From Symsagittifera roscoffensis (taxonomy: Eukaryota; Xenacoelomorpha; Acoela; Convolutidae), in the NCBI RefSeq assembly GCF_963678635.1, contig NC_087062.1, positions 89,381,845 through 89,445,844 of the forward strand: a stretch of 64,000 nucleotides of DNA, written 5' to 3'. Positions 54,304 through 64,000 of this stretch are shown here, piece by piece. How positions within the stretch are numbered: the first letter of the stretch is position 1; each line of letters opens with the position of its first letter. Under the pieces are notes generated by a model that saw nothing but the letters and a program-made list of their open reading frames with translations, was not told where the DNA came from and did not search any database. The translations under genes were made by a program, and so were the position numbers.

Positions 54304-56455
54304 ATCCCTCCTGTCCCTTCACTTCCTGGGTCCAGAAGGTTTCCAGAGTAATCTGACACATTCTGTTCACGAACTCAGCGGTCTTTTCTCCGGCATTTTC
54401 CGCCAGGCTCACCTCCTTCAACAAGTAGGCGTGTATCTTCGTGATCATTACTGGGCCTTGCTGAAAAGCATCTGCACCCAATGCCGCTACTCTAGGATTC
54501 AGGTGTAGCCACTGGTTGGCTTCCGGCTTGGTTCTCAGAACCATCGCCTCCAGATGAGCTCTCGTCTCTAGTGAGTTTTTTCTTCTTGTGTCTTCACTTG
54601 CCACTTCCATTGCTCGGAACCATAAGTCGTTGGACATTGCCGTGATCACTCGATGGTCGTCGTCTATTCCCGGTTTCAGTTTGAGTTGTCGACTGAAGTT
54701 GCACAGTTCCAACACCAGCACTTCGTCCAACACTAACATGTGTAGCGCGTGGTCCTTGAATCCTCTCATCGCGTTTGAGATATCTGACCATACTGCAGGC
54801 AGTTCAGCCTTAAGTGGTCTCAGGTTCTCCTTTTCTATCATGCGATTCGGGGCCGATATGATCACATCATATTTTCCTTCCGAAAGCAAGGCTACCATTG
54901 CATATACAAATTTCAGTCCATCCGGAAGATGTGCATATCCCGGAGACAACGCAAATACTACTCTCAACGCCACTTTATTGAATGACCCCTCCTTCGTCGC
55001 ATCCACCACTTCACCCATCGACTCCAGGATGTCTTTTATCGCTGGCCATACTGCGTTTTCTGCTGTTGCAGGATCTCTGAGCTTGCTCAAAAAACCTCTA
55101 CTGTGTAGATGGTCATTGATGCCAGCAAACACAATCGTTATTGGGTTCATGTCTGTCTGTCTTTGTACCCCTATAGCCAAAAACACTGATTGCAATAGGT
55201 CTTGGTCAACCGCTGCCAGCATTATGACGTCCGGCCAAAACAAAGACTTGGAGGTGTATACGAACTCTGAATTCGCTACTACCATGATTTTGGCCTTCCT
55301 CATCTCTGCTTTGTCATAGGCGACGAAGATGGTCTCATCTTTCTTTATCGCTGTCAATCCGCTATATCTCTGGGCATCACCATCTTGGTTCACTAGTTTT
55401 GGGTACACTCTCTCCTTCACATGACCAGGTGGTGTCGTCAGCTGCCTAAATATCTTCACGTGTTGTCCAATCGGCGCTCTCGCCGTCAGGAATCTTCCTG
55501 GTCTTTCTTCACGATTCCCCTCATCATGGTTCAATCTCACATCTTGCAAAGGTCTCGCATTCACTGGTCCCATCGTGTTGTTAGAGGGCAGTCCCTCCAA
55601 ATCAGCAAATCTCAAGGCCGTCGTGGAGCTGAAATTTATGCTAGCGGCTATCAACCAGTCTACGCCGGTTATTGAGTATAATCTGCTGACGGATAACGTC
55701 GCTCCATTCAGCATCCTCCTTGCATCTTCGATGAAGCTTACTCTCTGTAGGTCCAGCTTCATCAGTTCGTCTTTGTATATATGCCAGGGAGACGGTATGG
55801 ATCTCGACCACAACAATGAGCCTCTGCTCGGCCTCTCCTCTCGACTGGTACTCGTCGTTTCCGATCTAGTGTCCGATCTAGATGTGCCTGCTACTTCTTC
55901 GATTGGTTGGTTGACAGGCCCTATCCTCCTCCTAGGATGAATTGTTATCCTCATCGGTGCTTCTCCCAACCGATCCTGCACGTCTGTTCTTCGACCTGGT
56001 TCGCTGGAGCTTTGTTGCCGGTAATTCGTGACGGCTGGTACCGTACCCAAGCGTGTTTCCAGGTTAGGAGGCACAAAGGTGGTAATCACCGCATCACTCA
56101 CCGTTCCCTCTTCCTTCAGCACTCCTGTGTCAAAGAGTTCTGCTTCCAGCTCATCCAACCGTTCTTGGAAGACTCGATTCAACCAAGCTTGTCCTTCAAT
56201 ACTGTCGACGTGGATGCCATCCGTGGTCAGTCTGGCCTGATCCATGGCTCTCAATTCATGTTCAATGTCCATGAGGATCATTCTTCCGGCATTTCGATTT
56301 GCTAGGTTCCTCAAGATGTTGTTCCATCTCATGACTCCCTCGTTGTGCCTTCTTCCTGATGCTGTCAGGCTTCTCGCGTTCATTGGCACCGTGCAAACGG
56401 TCAGTACCGCGCAACTGAACTTCTGCCAGAGAGTAATAAACAGACACACCATCAT
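54128..56455 (-). pseudogene. accessory: SGNH C-terminal half fused to second SGNH-like domain (copy 4)
   Basis: 775 codons in one frame. It begins in the SGNH domain after block III, includes DGIHVDS (block V Asp/His), passes without a stop through the point where copy 1 has TAG (8576), and continues into MKLDLQRVSFIEDARRMLNG, VVANSEFVYTSKSLFW, FAGINDHLHSRGF, LSPGYAHLPDGLKFVYA and the helical module. This shows that the two accessory frames of copy 1 are one protein. The frame ends after the roughly 250-bp deletion. The second SGNH-like domain keeps GxND but not the GDS serine. Confidence 0.72.
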
Positions 56456-57866
56456 TGACTCCCACAGTGCTTCCTGCTCGTCTGATCCTCTGGAGATATC
56501 ATTCGTCCCAACTGGGAATCTTCCCTGGATTCATCAGTTCCACCATCCGATATAATTGGGCAATCGTCGCGCCTCCAAAGGCCATCACCGTGGTGACCCA
56601 TGAGGTCCTCAAATTCGACAGTACTCTGACTAAGCTGTCTCCAAATATCAGGTGAGATGTCCCGAGTGGTGGTTGCTGCAGGTTCACAGCCGGGCTCCAG
56701 GTAGCTCGATTGAAGCAGGCCCTCGGATCTGTCTCCGGAACTCCCGTGAAATTATACTTCAATTGATTATTCTTCTGCACGTCTATTACACGAGACACTT
56801 TCTTCGATGGCATCTTCCGTACTTTCCTCTCTGGAATTCTCGAGCTCCCCATGAGTGGTGTCACGTTACTTATCCCTTGTCTGATCACTGTCTGGGAGAG
56901 TTGTACTCTGCCCGTGTCGTCAATCGTTCCATAGGGTGCAGTCACCCCGGAACCTGGTGCATTCTTGTTAGAGACCATTCGTCCAGCTGTCTCTATCAGT
57001 TTCCTCACTGTCTGTTCTACGACGGGATCACCCAAGGTGTCACTAGGATCCGGGATTGTTACTCGATTCGTCTCTGCTGGAAGCCGTGTCTCCGTTGTTT
57101 GACTCATTTCTCGAGGTGTCAAGAGCTCCATCGGGGACTGCCCACGAGGAATATCCCTTGCAGGTATCACTTTGTCCACGGCCGTTGTCAACGCCACCTG
57201 CTCCGATCGTTCTTTGTATTCCTGCCTTAAGCGCTCGATCTCTTGACCCTGCGTTTCGTTGCAGTCTTCAAACAAATTTCTCCACATGTCCCGATCTTCC
57301 TCCATCTGGAGCATGCTTTTGGTCATCTCGTCCAGCTCTTTCTTCGTACTTCTCAGCTGATCATTCATCTCGTCCAGATCTTGTATGGTTTGGTTCGTCT
57401 GAACCTTCTGTGTTACTTTCGCCCTTTTTGGTGGCACAGCTGCTCTCAGTGGTGAACCAGACCAGGTCGCCTCGCTGTTCATCTCCCGATGCATTCTCGT
57501 CAGCCCAGGTTTAGGCTTAGAGGGCATTGGCATCTCACCTGGTTGGTAAGTCCTAGAACTTCCCAATCCAGGCTCATTCGCCAAGTCATTCCCTGAGAGA
57601 GCCCCGTTTCTCCACCTCATCACTCTCATGTTCGGGCGGTCTAGCACTCCTCTTTCTCCATATGCTGCCATCAACAGGACTTCCGTGGGGCGGTCCCCAC
57701 GGTTTTCATGCCCCAAGATGTTGATCAGGGCGGTCAGCAACATGACCACCTCTGGGTCCTCCAGAGCGAAGTCTCGTTCGATCAACCGACGATAGATCGC
57801 ATCTACCATCGGTCCTACATATGCCTCTGCCAGGTCCATCAATTCGTCCAGGTTGAAATTGTCCAT
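56456..57866 (-). pseudogene. accessory N-terminus and first half of SGNH domain (copy 4)
   Basis: ATG at 57866 (MDNFNLDELMDLAEAYVGPM) is chosen because it is the first ATG after the conserved splice-acceptor-like motif; the frame is open further upstream to 57914. Helical N-terminal module, charged coiled coil (LDEMNDQLRSTKKELDEMTK), then LIFGDSLVRVL (block I) and AFGGATI (block II). The frame ends at 56499: compared with copy 1, 13 bp between two CCAG repeats are missing and remove block III. The enzyme is thus broken in this copy, while copy 1 has all blocks. Confidence 0.75.
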
Positions 57867-58292
57867 ACTTGTTCTTTCCAAATTTGATTTGATTCGATTT
57901 GATAACTGACTCAAGTGAGTAATTTTAAATGATCAATCAAGATCTAGAAAAGAAATCACGAATGTCATACTTGTCAATTTCACCTTAACATATATTGTTA
58001 AAATTTGCTTGAAGACAGTTCAGATAAAAAGATATTTATCCTGAATTTATTAAAATCAATTGGTTTCTAAAATTTTGGAATTCGACCTAAGGTTGGACAG
58101 TCCAAACTTTGGATCTATTCCCAAGATCGTCATTTAGTTGTTCATGGTCACTAACCCCTACCTACCCACGATCTTAATAACCTAACACATAACATAACAT
58201 AACATAACATAACATAACATACATATCACATATTACATACAACTTGGTCTTTGGCCTGACACCCTCTCGCACATCACTCAGCCTATACTTAA
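57867..58292 (-). promoter_or_regulatory. pol-accessory spacer of copy 4 with splice-acceptor-like motif and ATAAC microsatellite
   Basis: On the minus strand, CTTTTCTAG (57952-57944) is followed by ATCTTGATTGATC, 78 nt before the accessory ATG. A pentanucleotide array (AACAT)n of about seven units lies at 58189-58221; copy 1 has only scattered GTTATGT here, so the array expanded in this copy. Confidence 0.6.
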
Positions 58293-58877
58293 TTAATATT
58301 TTTTATGTAGATATACTTGTATGTTCGTATCAGAGAATATCACGTGTACAAGCGCGTACAATTCCCGAGGATGCAGTCTTCCTCTGTTTGGATCGTACAC
58401 TGGAAGCGAGAGCTCCTTCACGTCCATTTCCACAAGGAAGTCCCTCAGCCTCGTCAAAGACAAGACTAGGTTTTCTGGGTCCACGTGCTGCTTCTCTGTC
58501 GCCCTCGTTACCAAGAAGCATAAGTACTTTCCCGGTATCTGCGACACCGCCGGAGGTAAGGCTGCTACGCCCCCTATCCCTGGTCTTTGCTTCCAAAGGA
58601 ATTCCACGTTTTTGTATTCCCTCTTAAAATCTGCCGCTAGCGCTGTCCTAAAACTCATGTCTGCGGTGATCGCTGTCGCACATGTTCTGTTTGTGAGTAT
58701 GAAATCACTGTCTGTTATTATTATGTTACTAGAATATTCATTTGGTAAATTAAATTATGACTCAACTACCCTGCCTATGTCAGGTTTCTTAGGTTCTTCG
58801 CCTGTTTCTGCTTCTAAATCTCCTGTTTCTCTTGCTATTCTTAATTTTTATATTATCAAGTTTTCAGTGTGGGTAAG
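58293..58877 (-). pseudogene. macro domain (OARD1/TARG1-like) of copy 4
   Basis: Frame 58658-58293 carries MSFRTALAADFKREY, GGVAALPP, GKYLCFLVTRATEKQH, LTRLRDFLVEMDVKELSLPV, DPNRGRLH and VHVIFSDTNIQVYLH. The N-terminal part (58870-58660) is homologous but has two in-frame TAA codons, one in the LIIK segment and one at the Tyr of ESYF. Near-identity with copy 1 contrasts with the broken N-terminus. Confidence 0.68.
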
Positions 58878-58899
58878 TCCTACCCCCACTCCCCGGACA
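58878..58899 (-). promoter_or_regulatory. internal polypurine-tract-like sequence of copy 4
   Basis: Minus-strand TGTCCGGGGAGTGGGGGTAG followed by GA; the invariant core is the same as in copies 1 and 3. Confidence 0.55.
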
Positions 58900-59848
58900 A
58901 AATATCCGTCGACGTCCCCGTCGATCGCATACCGGGTATCAAGTCAAGGTTAGAAGCCGGAATGAGTAGTCGTCCTTCCTGGGCAGCCCAGGAAGGATCA
59001 TCTCGTTCAGTCTTGATGTATTTCATGTTTTCACGATCTACTTCCTCCACTATTTTCTTTAGATCCATCCTATCCACTACAAAATCGTCACCGTAAGGAT
59101 TGTATTTCTTTCTTGGTCTCGTCCCGTCCTTCTGACGAGTCTGCATCGTGAACGGAAGATCCGGCTCCAAGTTCTTTGGAACCTCTATCTGTTCGGGATC
59201 CTGCCAATCTTCTTCTGCGTAAGGTAAGGTTTCATCGTCCGCTTCGATCCGTTCGTTTGGATCCAGGTCCAGCGGTGTATCCGTACCTTCCTCTACGATT
59301 TCGTTTCCATCGTTCTTCTCCCTGGTGCCTTTTTCATTGACCTCACAAGCAGGGTCCATCATTAGATAATCCCCTTCTTCCATGTCTGCAGGTATACACC
59401 AGTCTTCTGTCGATGGATTGTGTGGCTTGATGTTCTCGTAGTGGGCGACTCGGCCAGTACTCAGTCTATAAAAACGTCCCTCCTGGTGCACCTCCGTAAT
59501 CATGAAGGGTCCCCTCCACTTTTTCAGAAGCTTCTTTGTCCCTTTCGGTGGTATAACGTTCTGAAATACCCATACGTAGTCTCCCACCGAGTAAGCCTTT
59601 GCACCAGCTGCTTTCTTGTCGAATCTTTTCCTCTGCCTTGCCTGTGCCTGCTGAGTGTTTCGTCTACACAAATCGTTCAACTCCTGTTGGCGTCTGATCA
59701 CATCCCTCACGTAGACCTGTGGGGACGTTTTCTTTCCCTCATATTCTGGGTAGAAGAAGGTTAAGGGTAAAGACTTTTCGTGTCCAGTTAGCATCATGTG
59801 TGGACTGACTCCAGTGGTGGAGTGTTGCGTGCTGTTATATGCCCCCAT
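58880..59848 (-). pseudogene. pol: integrase C-terminal region and pol linker of copy 4
   Basis: In frame with the integrase core after one TGA (59870). MGAYNSTQHSTTGVSPHMMLTG, VGDYVWVFQNVIPPKGTKKL and WRGPFMITEVHQEG define the end of the catalytic core and the GPF domain. The acidic linker and KKYNPYGDDFVVDR follow. The frame closes with SGEWG and TAG inside the purine tract, as in copy 3. It includes the piece with which copy 1 resumes after its deletion (YRLSTGR, about 59465). Confidence 0.85.
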
Positions 59849-59869
59849 TACCTGTGGAAGGTATCTGTC

Positions 59870-61066
59870 TCAATCGGTCATATACCTGGAACAATATACT
59901 CTCAGCATCGACACTAACGTCCTGTTCTGTCTTTCCACTAAGCCATTCGTCTGAGGGTGGTATGTCGTGGAGTGAGCCTCAGCGACCTGTGAGCGTCTCA
60001 TAAGCTCTTTCGTAAGCTCTCCTACGAAAGCTGTTCCATTATCCGATTGAAACGTCATCGGACAACCATGTCTTGCTATCCATGTATTGATCAGGTGGTC
60101 GCATGTCTCTTACGCCGAGGCAGTTATGCAAGGCACGGCCTCTGCATACTTCGTAAAATGATCTATCATGACCAGCACCTGATTGTAACCATTGTCTGTC
60201 ATGCATATCTTTTGGTGGTCTGTTTGCACCACCTCGTTGAATTCAGACGACTCAATCAATTGTAAAGGAAATCGCAACTTCCTAGGATCCTTGACCTGTT
60301 GGCATGACAGACATGCTGTTACCCATTTCTCGCATGCCTTTTTCATCCCAGGCCACTCAAAGCGCTTCAGGATCCTGTGATATACTTTGTCGATCCCCTG
60401 ATGGCCAATTTGATCATGTGACCTTAATAATAGTTCTGTCTGATAGAGTTGCGGTAATACTGTCGCGTTATACTTGTACAGGACTCTGTCTTCCTCCCTT
60501 CTTTTGCAAGCCACAATCCCGTCCTTGTTAAAATATAACCTCCCTTCCTTCTGCATGAAGTATTGTCTCAGGATGCTATAACTATCTTCCTCGAGGTCCC
60601 CTTTATCCGGTGAACCATTCTCGATCCACCTTTTCAGGTTGCTTGTCATGCGATCATTTCTCCGCGCCCTTAGAAGGTCCGAGAGTCTGTATCTCGCCTT
60701 CAAGTACGTCTTCATGACCCTCATCTGACTATTCAGCTCGTTGGGTTGATGTGTGTCTTCTTCCATCTTAACGCACCAAATCTTCGCCATCGGTTGTGTT
60801 TCTTGTTCAAACGGCAGAAGATCAGTCCTGACTACCTCTTTCTGCGGCAACAGGCTTATCGAGCGTTTCGATACCGCTATCGTCTCCAAGTCATCCGCTG
60901 CGTTGTCAAAGACTCTTTCGCTTGGTGTAAGATGGCGATCGCTGTCAGGATCCTGGTACACCTCTCTGTCCAGGTCTCTCGCCCGATTTTCCACTAGTAG
61001 CGTGTGTATCGCCAGTTCTGACAGTTCTGATCCCGATTTCGAATTCCTGTCTGAATACGTGTTCAT
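59870..61066 (-). pseudogene. pol: integrase N-terminal zinc domain and catalytic core (copy 4)
   Basis: Frames 61066-60110 and 60058-59870 are in phase, split by TAA at 60110-60112 (Glu in copy 3) and closed by TGA at 59870-59872 (Trp in copy 3). The HHCC zinc domain is intact (HDQIGHQG, CLSC). DDE residues are all present: VVQTDHQK, FQSDNGTAF and NGLVERQNRT. Apart from two nonsense codons this is the best-preserved integrase in the window. A 60-residue charged segment before it (TDLLPFEQETQPMAKIW...) has no recognised role. Confidence 0.9.
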
Positions 61067-61767
61067 TCCTGAGATTCCTGTATTATAATCTGTCGAAGAG
61101 GTTGTGCTGGAGACTGCACGCTCCCCCAGATCATGTCTGTGCTTTCACCGCATCCATCTGAACTCCCCAGACAAAACCTTGTTTTCTAGGTCCTGTTTCT
61201 CCTCAGGAATTTTCTCGTCTATCTCGGACTCCATGGACAAACTTTCTTGTCCCGGGTGTTGATCTTGTGATCGTTGGTTTTTCCCTTTATCCTTCTCCCC
61301 GGACAAATAGTCTTGCAGCAGATTTTGTTCTACAAATTCACCCTCTTTATCCCGGTCCACAAAGGTGACGATTTTCTTTTGCTTGCTGCTCTCCTGTTCT
61401 TTCTGTCCGTATGAAGTACTGGTTAAAATCTCTTGGGGTATTCAGGATACTAGTTGCTGAACTATTGTCCTACAATCCCTCTCGTTCTCTTCGTGCTGTC
61501 GTCTGGACGGCATGATCTTCACCTTCTCACTGACTGTTAGCGATGCCACTGCTGCTGTCCACTCGGGGTCATCTCTGGTCACTTCTCTTTCTAACAATCC
61601 GCCCAGCATCCGCATCACTTGTGGTGTGACTTGCACTGTTTTATCCAATAATGAGAGGCTGTTTATATTCATGCGAGAGAGTTCTTGCTGGACCAGGTTC
61701 GAGCGCAGCAACAAATCCAAGGGGACCGGGTCCTCCTTGGACAGGATCTTTATCTCGACTGATTTCT
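61067..61767 (-). pseudogene. pol: RNase H-integrase linker of copy 4
   Basis: Pieces 61720-61442 (VQQELSRMNINSLSLLDKTV, VMRMLGGLLEREVTRDDPEW) and 61360-61145 (highly charged, Glu/Lys/Gln-rich). The region is absent in copy 3 and in copy 1. No catalytic motif or known domain is seen. It may be a pol spacer domain or an insertion specific to this family. Confidence 0.5.
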
Positions 61768-63050
61768 CTACAGGTAACTCAGGGTGCCCTGGAATTGGAT
61801 GTCCAGACTTATCGCTTCGTAAGTTTCTTTGTCCAGAAACGAGAATCCCTCCTTTATTTCCGCCTGATTGGCCTGCTTCTGCTCCAATCTTTCATAGAAC
61901 TCAGTTTTCTTGCTGAGGCTGTCAGCATTCTGGTGTTTATCACGCATCCTATGTTCGATTATCATATGGTAGCCATCCAATCTTACTATCCATCTACCAA
62001 TATAACTCTGATCCATCGAGTAGGTTTTCAACCAGGATAACGCTCTGTTGTCCACGCGTAACTTGAAGGGAGCGCTCCCCAAATATGCACGGTACTTTTC
62101 CACGAAGGTGACTACTGCAAACATTTCTGCTTTTGGAGCGCCATATTTCATCTCTGTGTCACTCAAGACCTTACTGCCGTATGCAATGGGACGGAGAACT
62201 GTTCTTCCGTTCCATTCTTGCTCTTGATGCAAGATTCCTGAGATGGCCACCACCGATGCGTCTGTGTCGAGAACATACATGCCCTTTTCTGTAGGCATGC
62301 CCAGCACTGGCGCTTCGCACAGTTCCCGCTTTATGTTCTCGAAAGCAACCTGTGCCTCATCGTTCCATTCGAACTTCTTCCCTTTGTTGCGCATCAGCTT
62401 CTGCATTGGATACACCTTGTCCGCATATCCTTTAATGAATTCTCGGTAGTAATTGGCAAACCCTAGGAAGCTCATGAGCTGTGTGTCCGTTCTAGGAGCT
62501 TTCCATGTCAACACTGCTTCCACTGCTTCCGGTTCCGGCCTCACGCCATGCCTATCCACCATCCTCCCTAGGTACTTTATCGAATCCCTAAGGATTTCAC
62601 ATTTCGATGGTTTGCATTTTAAACCTGCTCTTTTCATGCATCCAAAGACCTCATCGAGCCTATCAATGTGGTCTTCCAGGGTCGGTGTCGCTATGACCAC
62701 ATCATCCACGTAACACATCACGAGATTCCCGTACTTCTTGGTCACTCTCGTCAAAGCCTGAGCCATCAGTCTTTGAAACGTGGCCGTTGCATTGCACAAG
62801 CCGAAGGGCATCCTCTTCCACTGGTACAATCCCAATTCGCACGCGAATCCGGTTTTCTCTCTGTCCTTCTTTCGCAGAGGGACCTGCCAGAAGGCAGAAG
62901 CTAAGTCCAATGTGGTGAAGAACTTGGCGTCACCAAGTTTAGATAGGCTCTCGTCTATTCGCGGTATCGGGTACGCATCTTTAATCGTTACCGCGTTCAA
63001 GTAACGAAAGTCGCAACAAAATCTAAGCTGCCCCCTTTCTTTTTCGCCAT
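61768..63050 (-). pseudogene. pol: reverse transcriptase and RNase H of copy 4
   Basis: One frame of about 425 codons: KERGQLRFCCDFRYLNAVTIKD, TTLDLASAFWQVPL, FGLCNATATFQRL, CYVDDVVIATPT (catalytic YVDD), thumb, then RNase H with LDTDAS, KAEMFA, RVDNRAL and NADSLSK. All catalytic acids of both domains are present. The defect is at its N-terminal border: the fingers region is in another frame because the G-run has five G, the same lesion as in copy 1. Confidence 0.92.
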
Positions 63051-63803
63051 TACTAACCCGCAAGCCCACGGCAATTTTGAGGGTTCTATCATGTCGTATT
63101 CAAGCAACATTTCTATTTCCGCTCGGCACGCTTCCGATTTATGTGGCGTCATTCGCCTTGCGCCTTCCCTATGGGGAACGGCGCCTTCTTCTAGTTCGAT
63201 CTCGTGTTCGACGAAATTACAGCAACCGATATCCGCCTTATGTTTTGAAAATACATCAGCGTTCCGATTTAGGAGGTCCCGCAATTTTTCGAAATCTCCC
63301 TCACCTATTTTCCCTTTTAAATGTTCTATTTCTGGCAAAACTGGTTTGTCAGATTCTAATTCATATGACGAGAGGCGTTCCGGAAAATTCGAACAGCTTG
63401 ATAAGCCGTCGTCCGTTTCGGATTTCATTGAAAACAATTTATGAATGGATTTTAATTCATTAATCCTCTTTAAAATTTTATCTTTATTGGCATGATAAGG
63501 ACAGTCTTTCACACTATATTTCTTCAAGTTTTGTGTCTCCTCATAGTCGGTCCTCATCGGCAAAGCGTAGCCAAGCTTCTTTCCACGCTGGGTTGAAACC
63601 GTGGTGTCCAGTGTGTTCAACAACACACTGACACACAGTCCGTTTCGCGTTACCGAGAAGCTCCGGCCTAAAATCACCGAACTCTGACTATTTGGATTCG
63701 GTACTAAGCAAACCTGTTTACTATCACTTAACGAATTTAACTTACTCATTCTAAAAATCGCTACTACAGCTTGTCCTGGTTGTAATTTTACTTTTCTATC
63801 CAA
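62997..63803 (-). pseudogene. pol: protease-RT linker and RT N-terminus of copy 4
   Basis: 268 codons: KVKLQPGQAVVAIFRMSKLN, VILGRSFSVTRNGLCVSVLLNTLD, SETDDGLSSCSNFPE, DIGCCNFVEHEIEL and MIEPSKLPWACGLVMAKKKGG. It preserves the linker that copy 1 has damaged at 3510-3740. It ends just past the shared frameshift. Upstream the protease end is in a different frame. Confidence 0.85.
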
Positions 63804-63817
63804 AAAACTGGTACCTA

Positions 63818-64000
63818 ATTTTCGTCTGTTATTAACCTATTAATTGGTCTCTTAACATACTTTCGGTCCGGGTTTCTAATCCGTATTAGACCGTTGTTCA
63901 AGTCAATCATCACGTCAAAATTCCTGACAAAATCTCTGCCCAAGATGAATTGGTCGGCGTCATCCAGATTCTCTACCACCAGGAAGCTCATCCAAAGATC
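63818..64000 (-). pseudogene. pol: protease C-terminal end of copy 4 (cut by window edge)
   Basis: From the edge: WMSFLVVENLDDADQFILGR and RDFVRNFDVMIDLNNG, equal to 3195-3300 of copy 1. A TAG stands where copy 1 has a Lys codon (about 63819-63821). A lost T just beyond shifts into the frame of the next entry. The active-site DTG is outside the window. Confidence 0.8.

Larger units (their letters stand above)
47491..64000 (-). mobile_element. LTR retrotransposon copy 4 (family A), minus strand, nested in copy 3
   Basis: Read on the minus strand from the right edge: protease end, RT/RNase H, linker, integrase, macro domain, accessory polyprotein, 3' UTR, polypurine tract and 3' LTR. Gag, leader and 5' LTR lie outside. 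It is close to copy 1 throughout and keeps the 3.0 kb of pol that copy 1 lacks. It has its own defects: a 13-bp deletion in SGNH, about 250 bp lost in the second accessory module, and nonsense codons in integrase and macro domain. Confidence 0.93.

Noticed and set aside
51252-54508. Long plus-strand frames opposite copy 4 (for example 51252-51716, 54588-55319, 55907-56305)
   Set aside because: They are antisense shadows of the accessory polyprotein, lack domain motifs, and lie opposite frames that have homologues in copies 1 and 2.

Overview
The window looks like a gene-poor, repeat-dense stretch of an animal genome, probably an invertebrate; I cannot name the lineage. I see no host gene. Almost all of it is four very large Ty3/gypsy-type LTR retrotransposons and their debris, stacked inside one another. 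None is intact: every coding region carries stop codons, frameshifts or deletions, so these are old copies.

Layout. Copy 1 (+ strand, 1-17187) enters from the left edge inside gag and runs through pol, a long accessory region and a 3' LTR (16284-17187). It sits in an older LTR remnant (about 17200-17480). Copy 2 (+) has a 5' LTR at 18150-19012, primer-binding site, leader with a 14-bp minisatellite, broken gag and protease, a large deletion that removed reverse transcriptase, integrase and the first accessory domain, a rearranged accessory region (24.9-32.4 kb), and a 3' LTR from 32849 that is interrupted at 33258. Copy 3 (+, LTR 33259-34149) is inserted there: long leader, gag, pol with integrase, and the start of the accessory region, which runs into a 200-N assembly gap (47067-47266). 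The rest of its 3' LTR (47267-47490) is interrupted by copy 4, on the minus strand (LTR 47491-48401, body to the right edge, 64000). Copies 1 and 4 belong to one family (A). Copy 3 is a related family (B) and copy 2 a third (C).

The unusual part is what follows pol. After integrase each of copies 1, 3 and 4 encodes a macro domain resembling the OARD1/TARG1 (ADP-ribosyl hydrolase) group. Then, past a spacer of about 0.4 kb holding a conserved 3'-splice-site-like motif, comes a coding region of about 8.7 kb. It can be followed as essentially one reading frame of roughly 2,900 codons once the copy-specific breaks are compared. It contains an SGNH/GDSL hydrolase domain with all catalytic blocks, a second degenerate SGNH-like domain, several conserved but unrecognised modules, a CX4CX6CX4C cysteine motif and a CHC-containing C-terminal module. 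It shows no evident signal peptide or fusion-protein features, so it is not a standard env gene.

Cis-acting signals are unusually readable. LTR ends are short inverted repeats (TGTGACATTCG...CGAATGTTACA and variants). The 3' polypurine tract is CCGGGGAGTA. A second, invariant purine tract lies inside the pol tail (CCGGGGAGTGGGGGTAGGA). The primer-binding site starts TGGCGCTCCTGGGTG (tRNA-Asn-like). LTR hairpins are conserved across all three families, and a long stem-loop lies in the 3' UTR of family A. The likely expression scheme, by inference, is genomic RNA for gag-pol-macro and a spliced subgenomic RNA for the accessory polyprotein.
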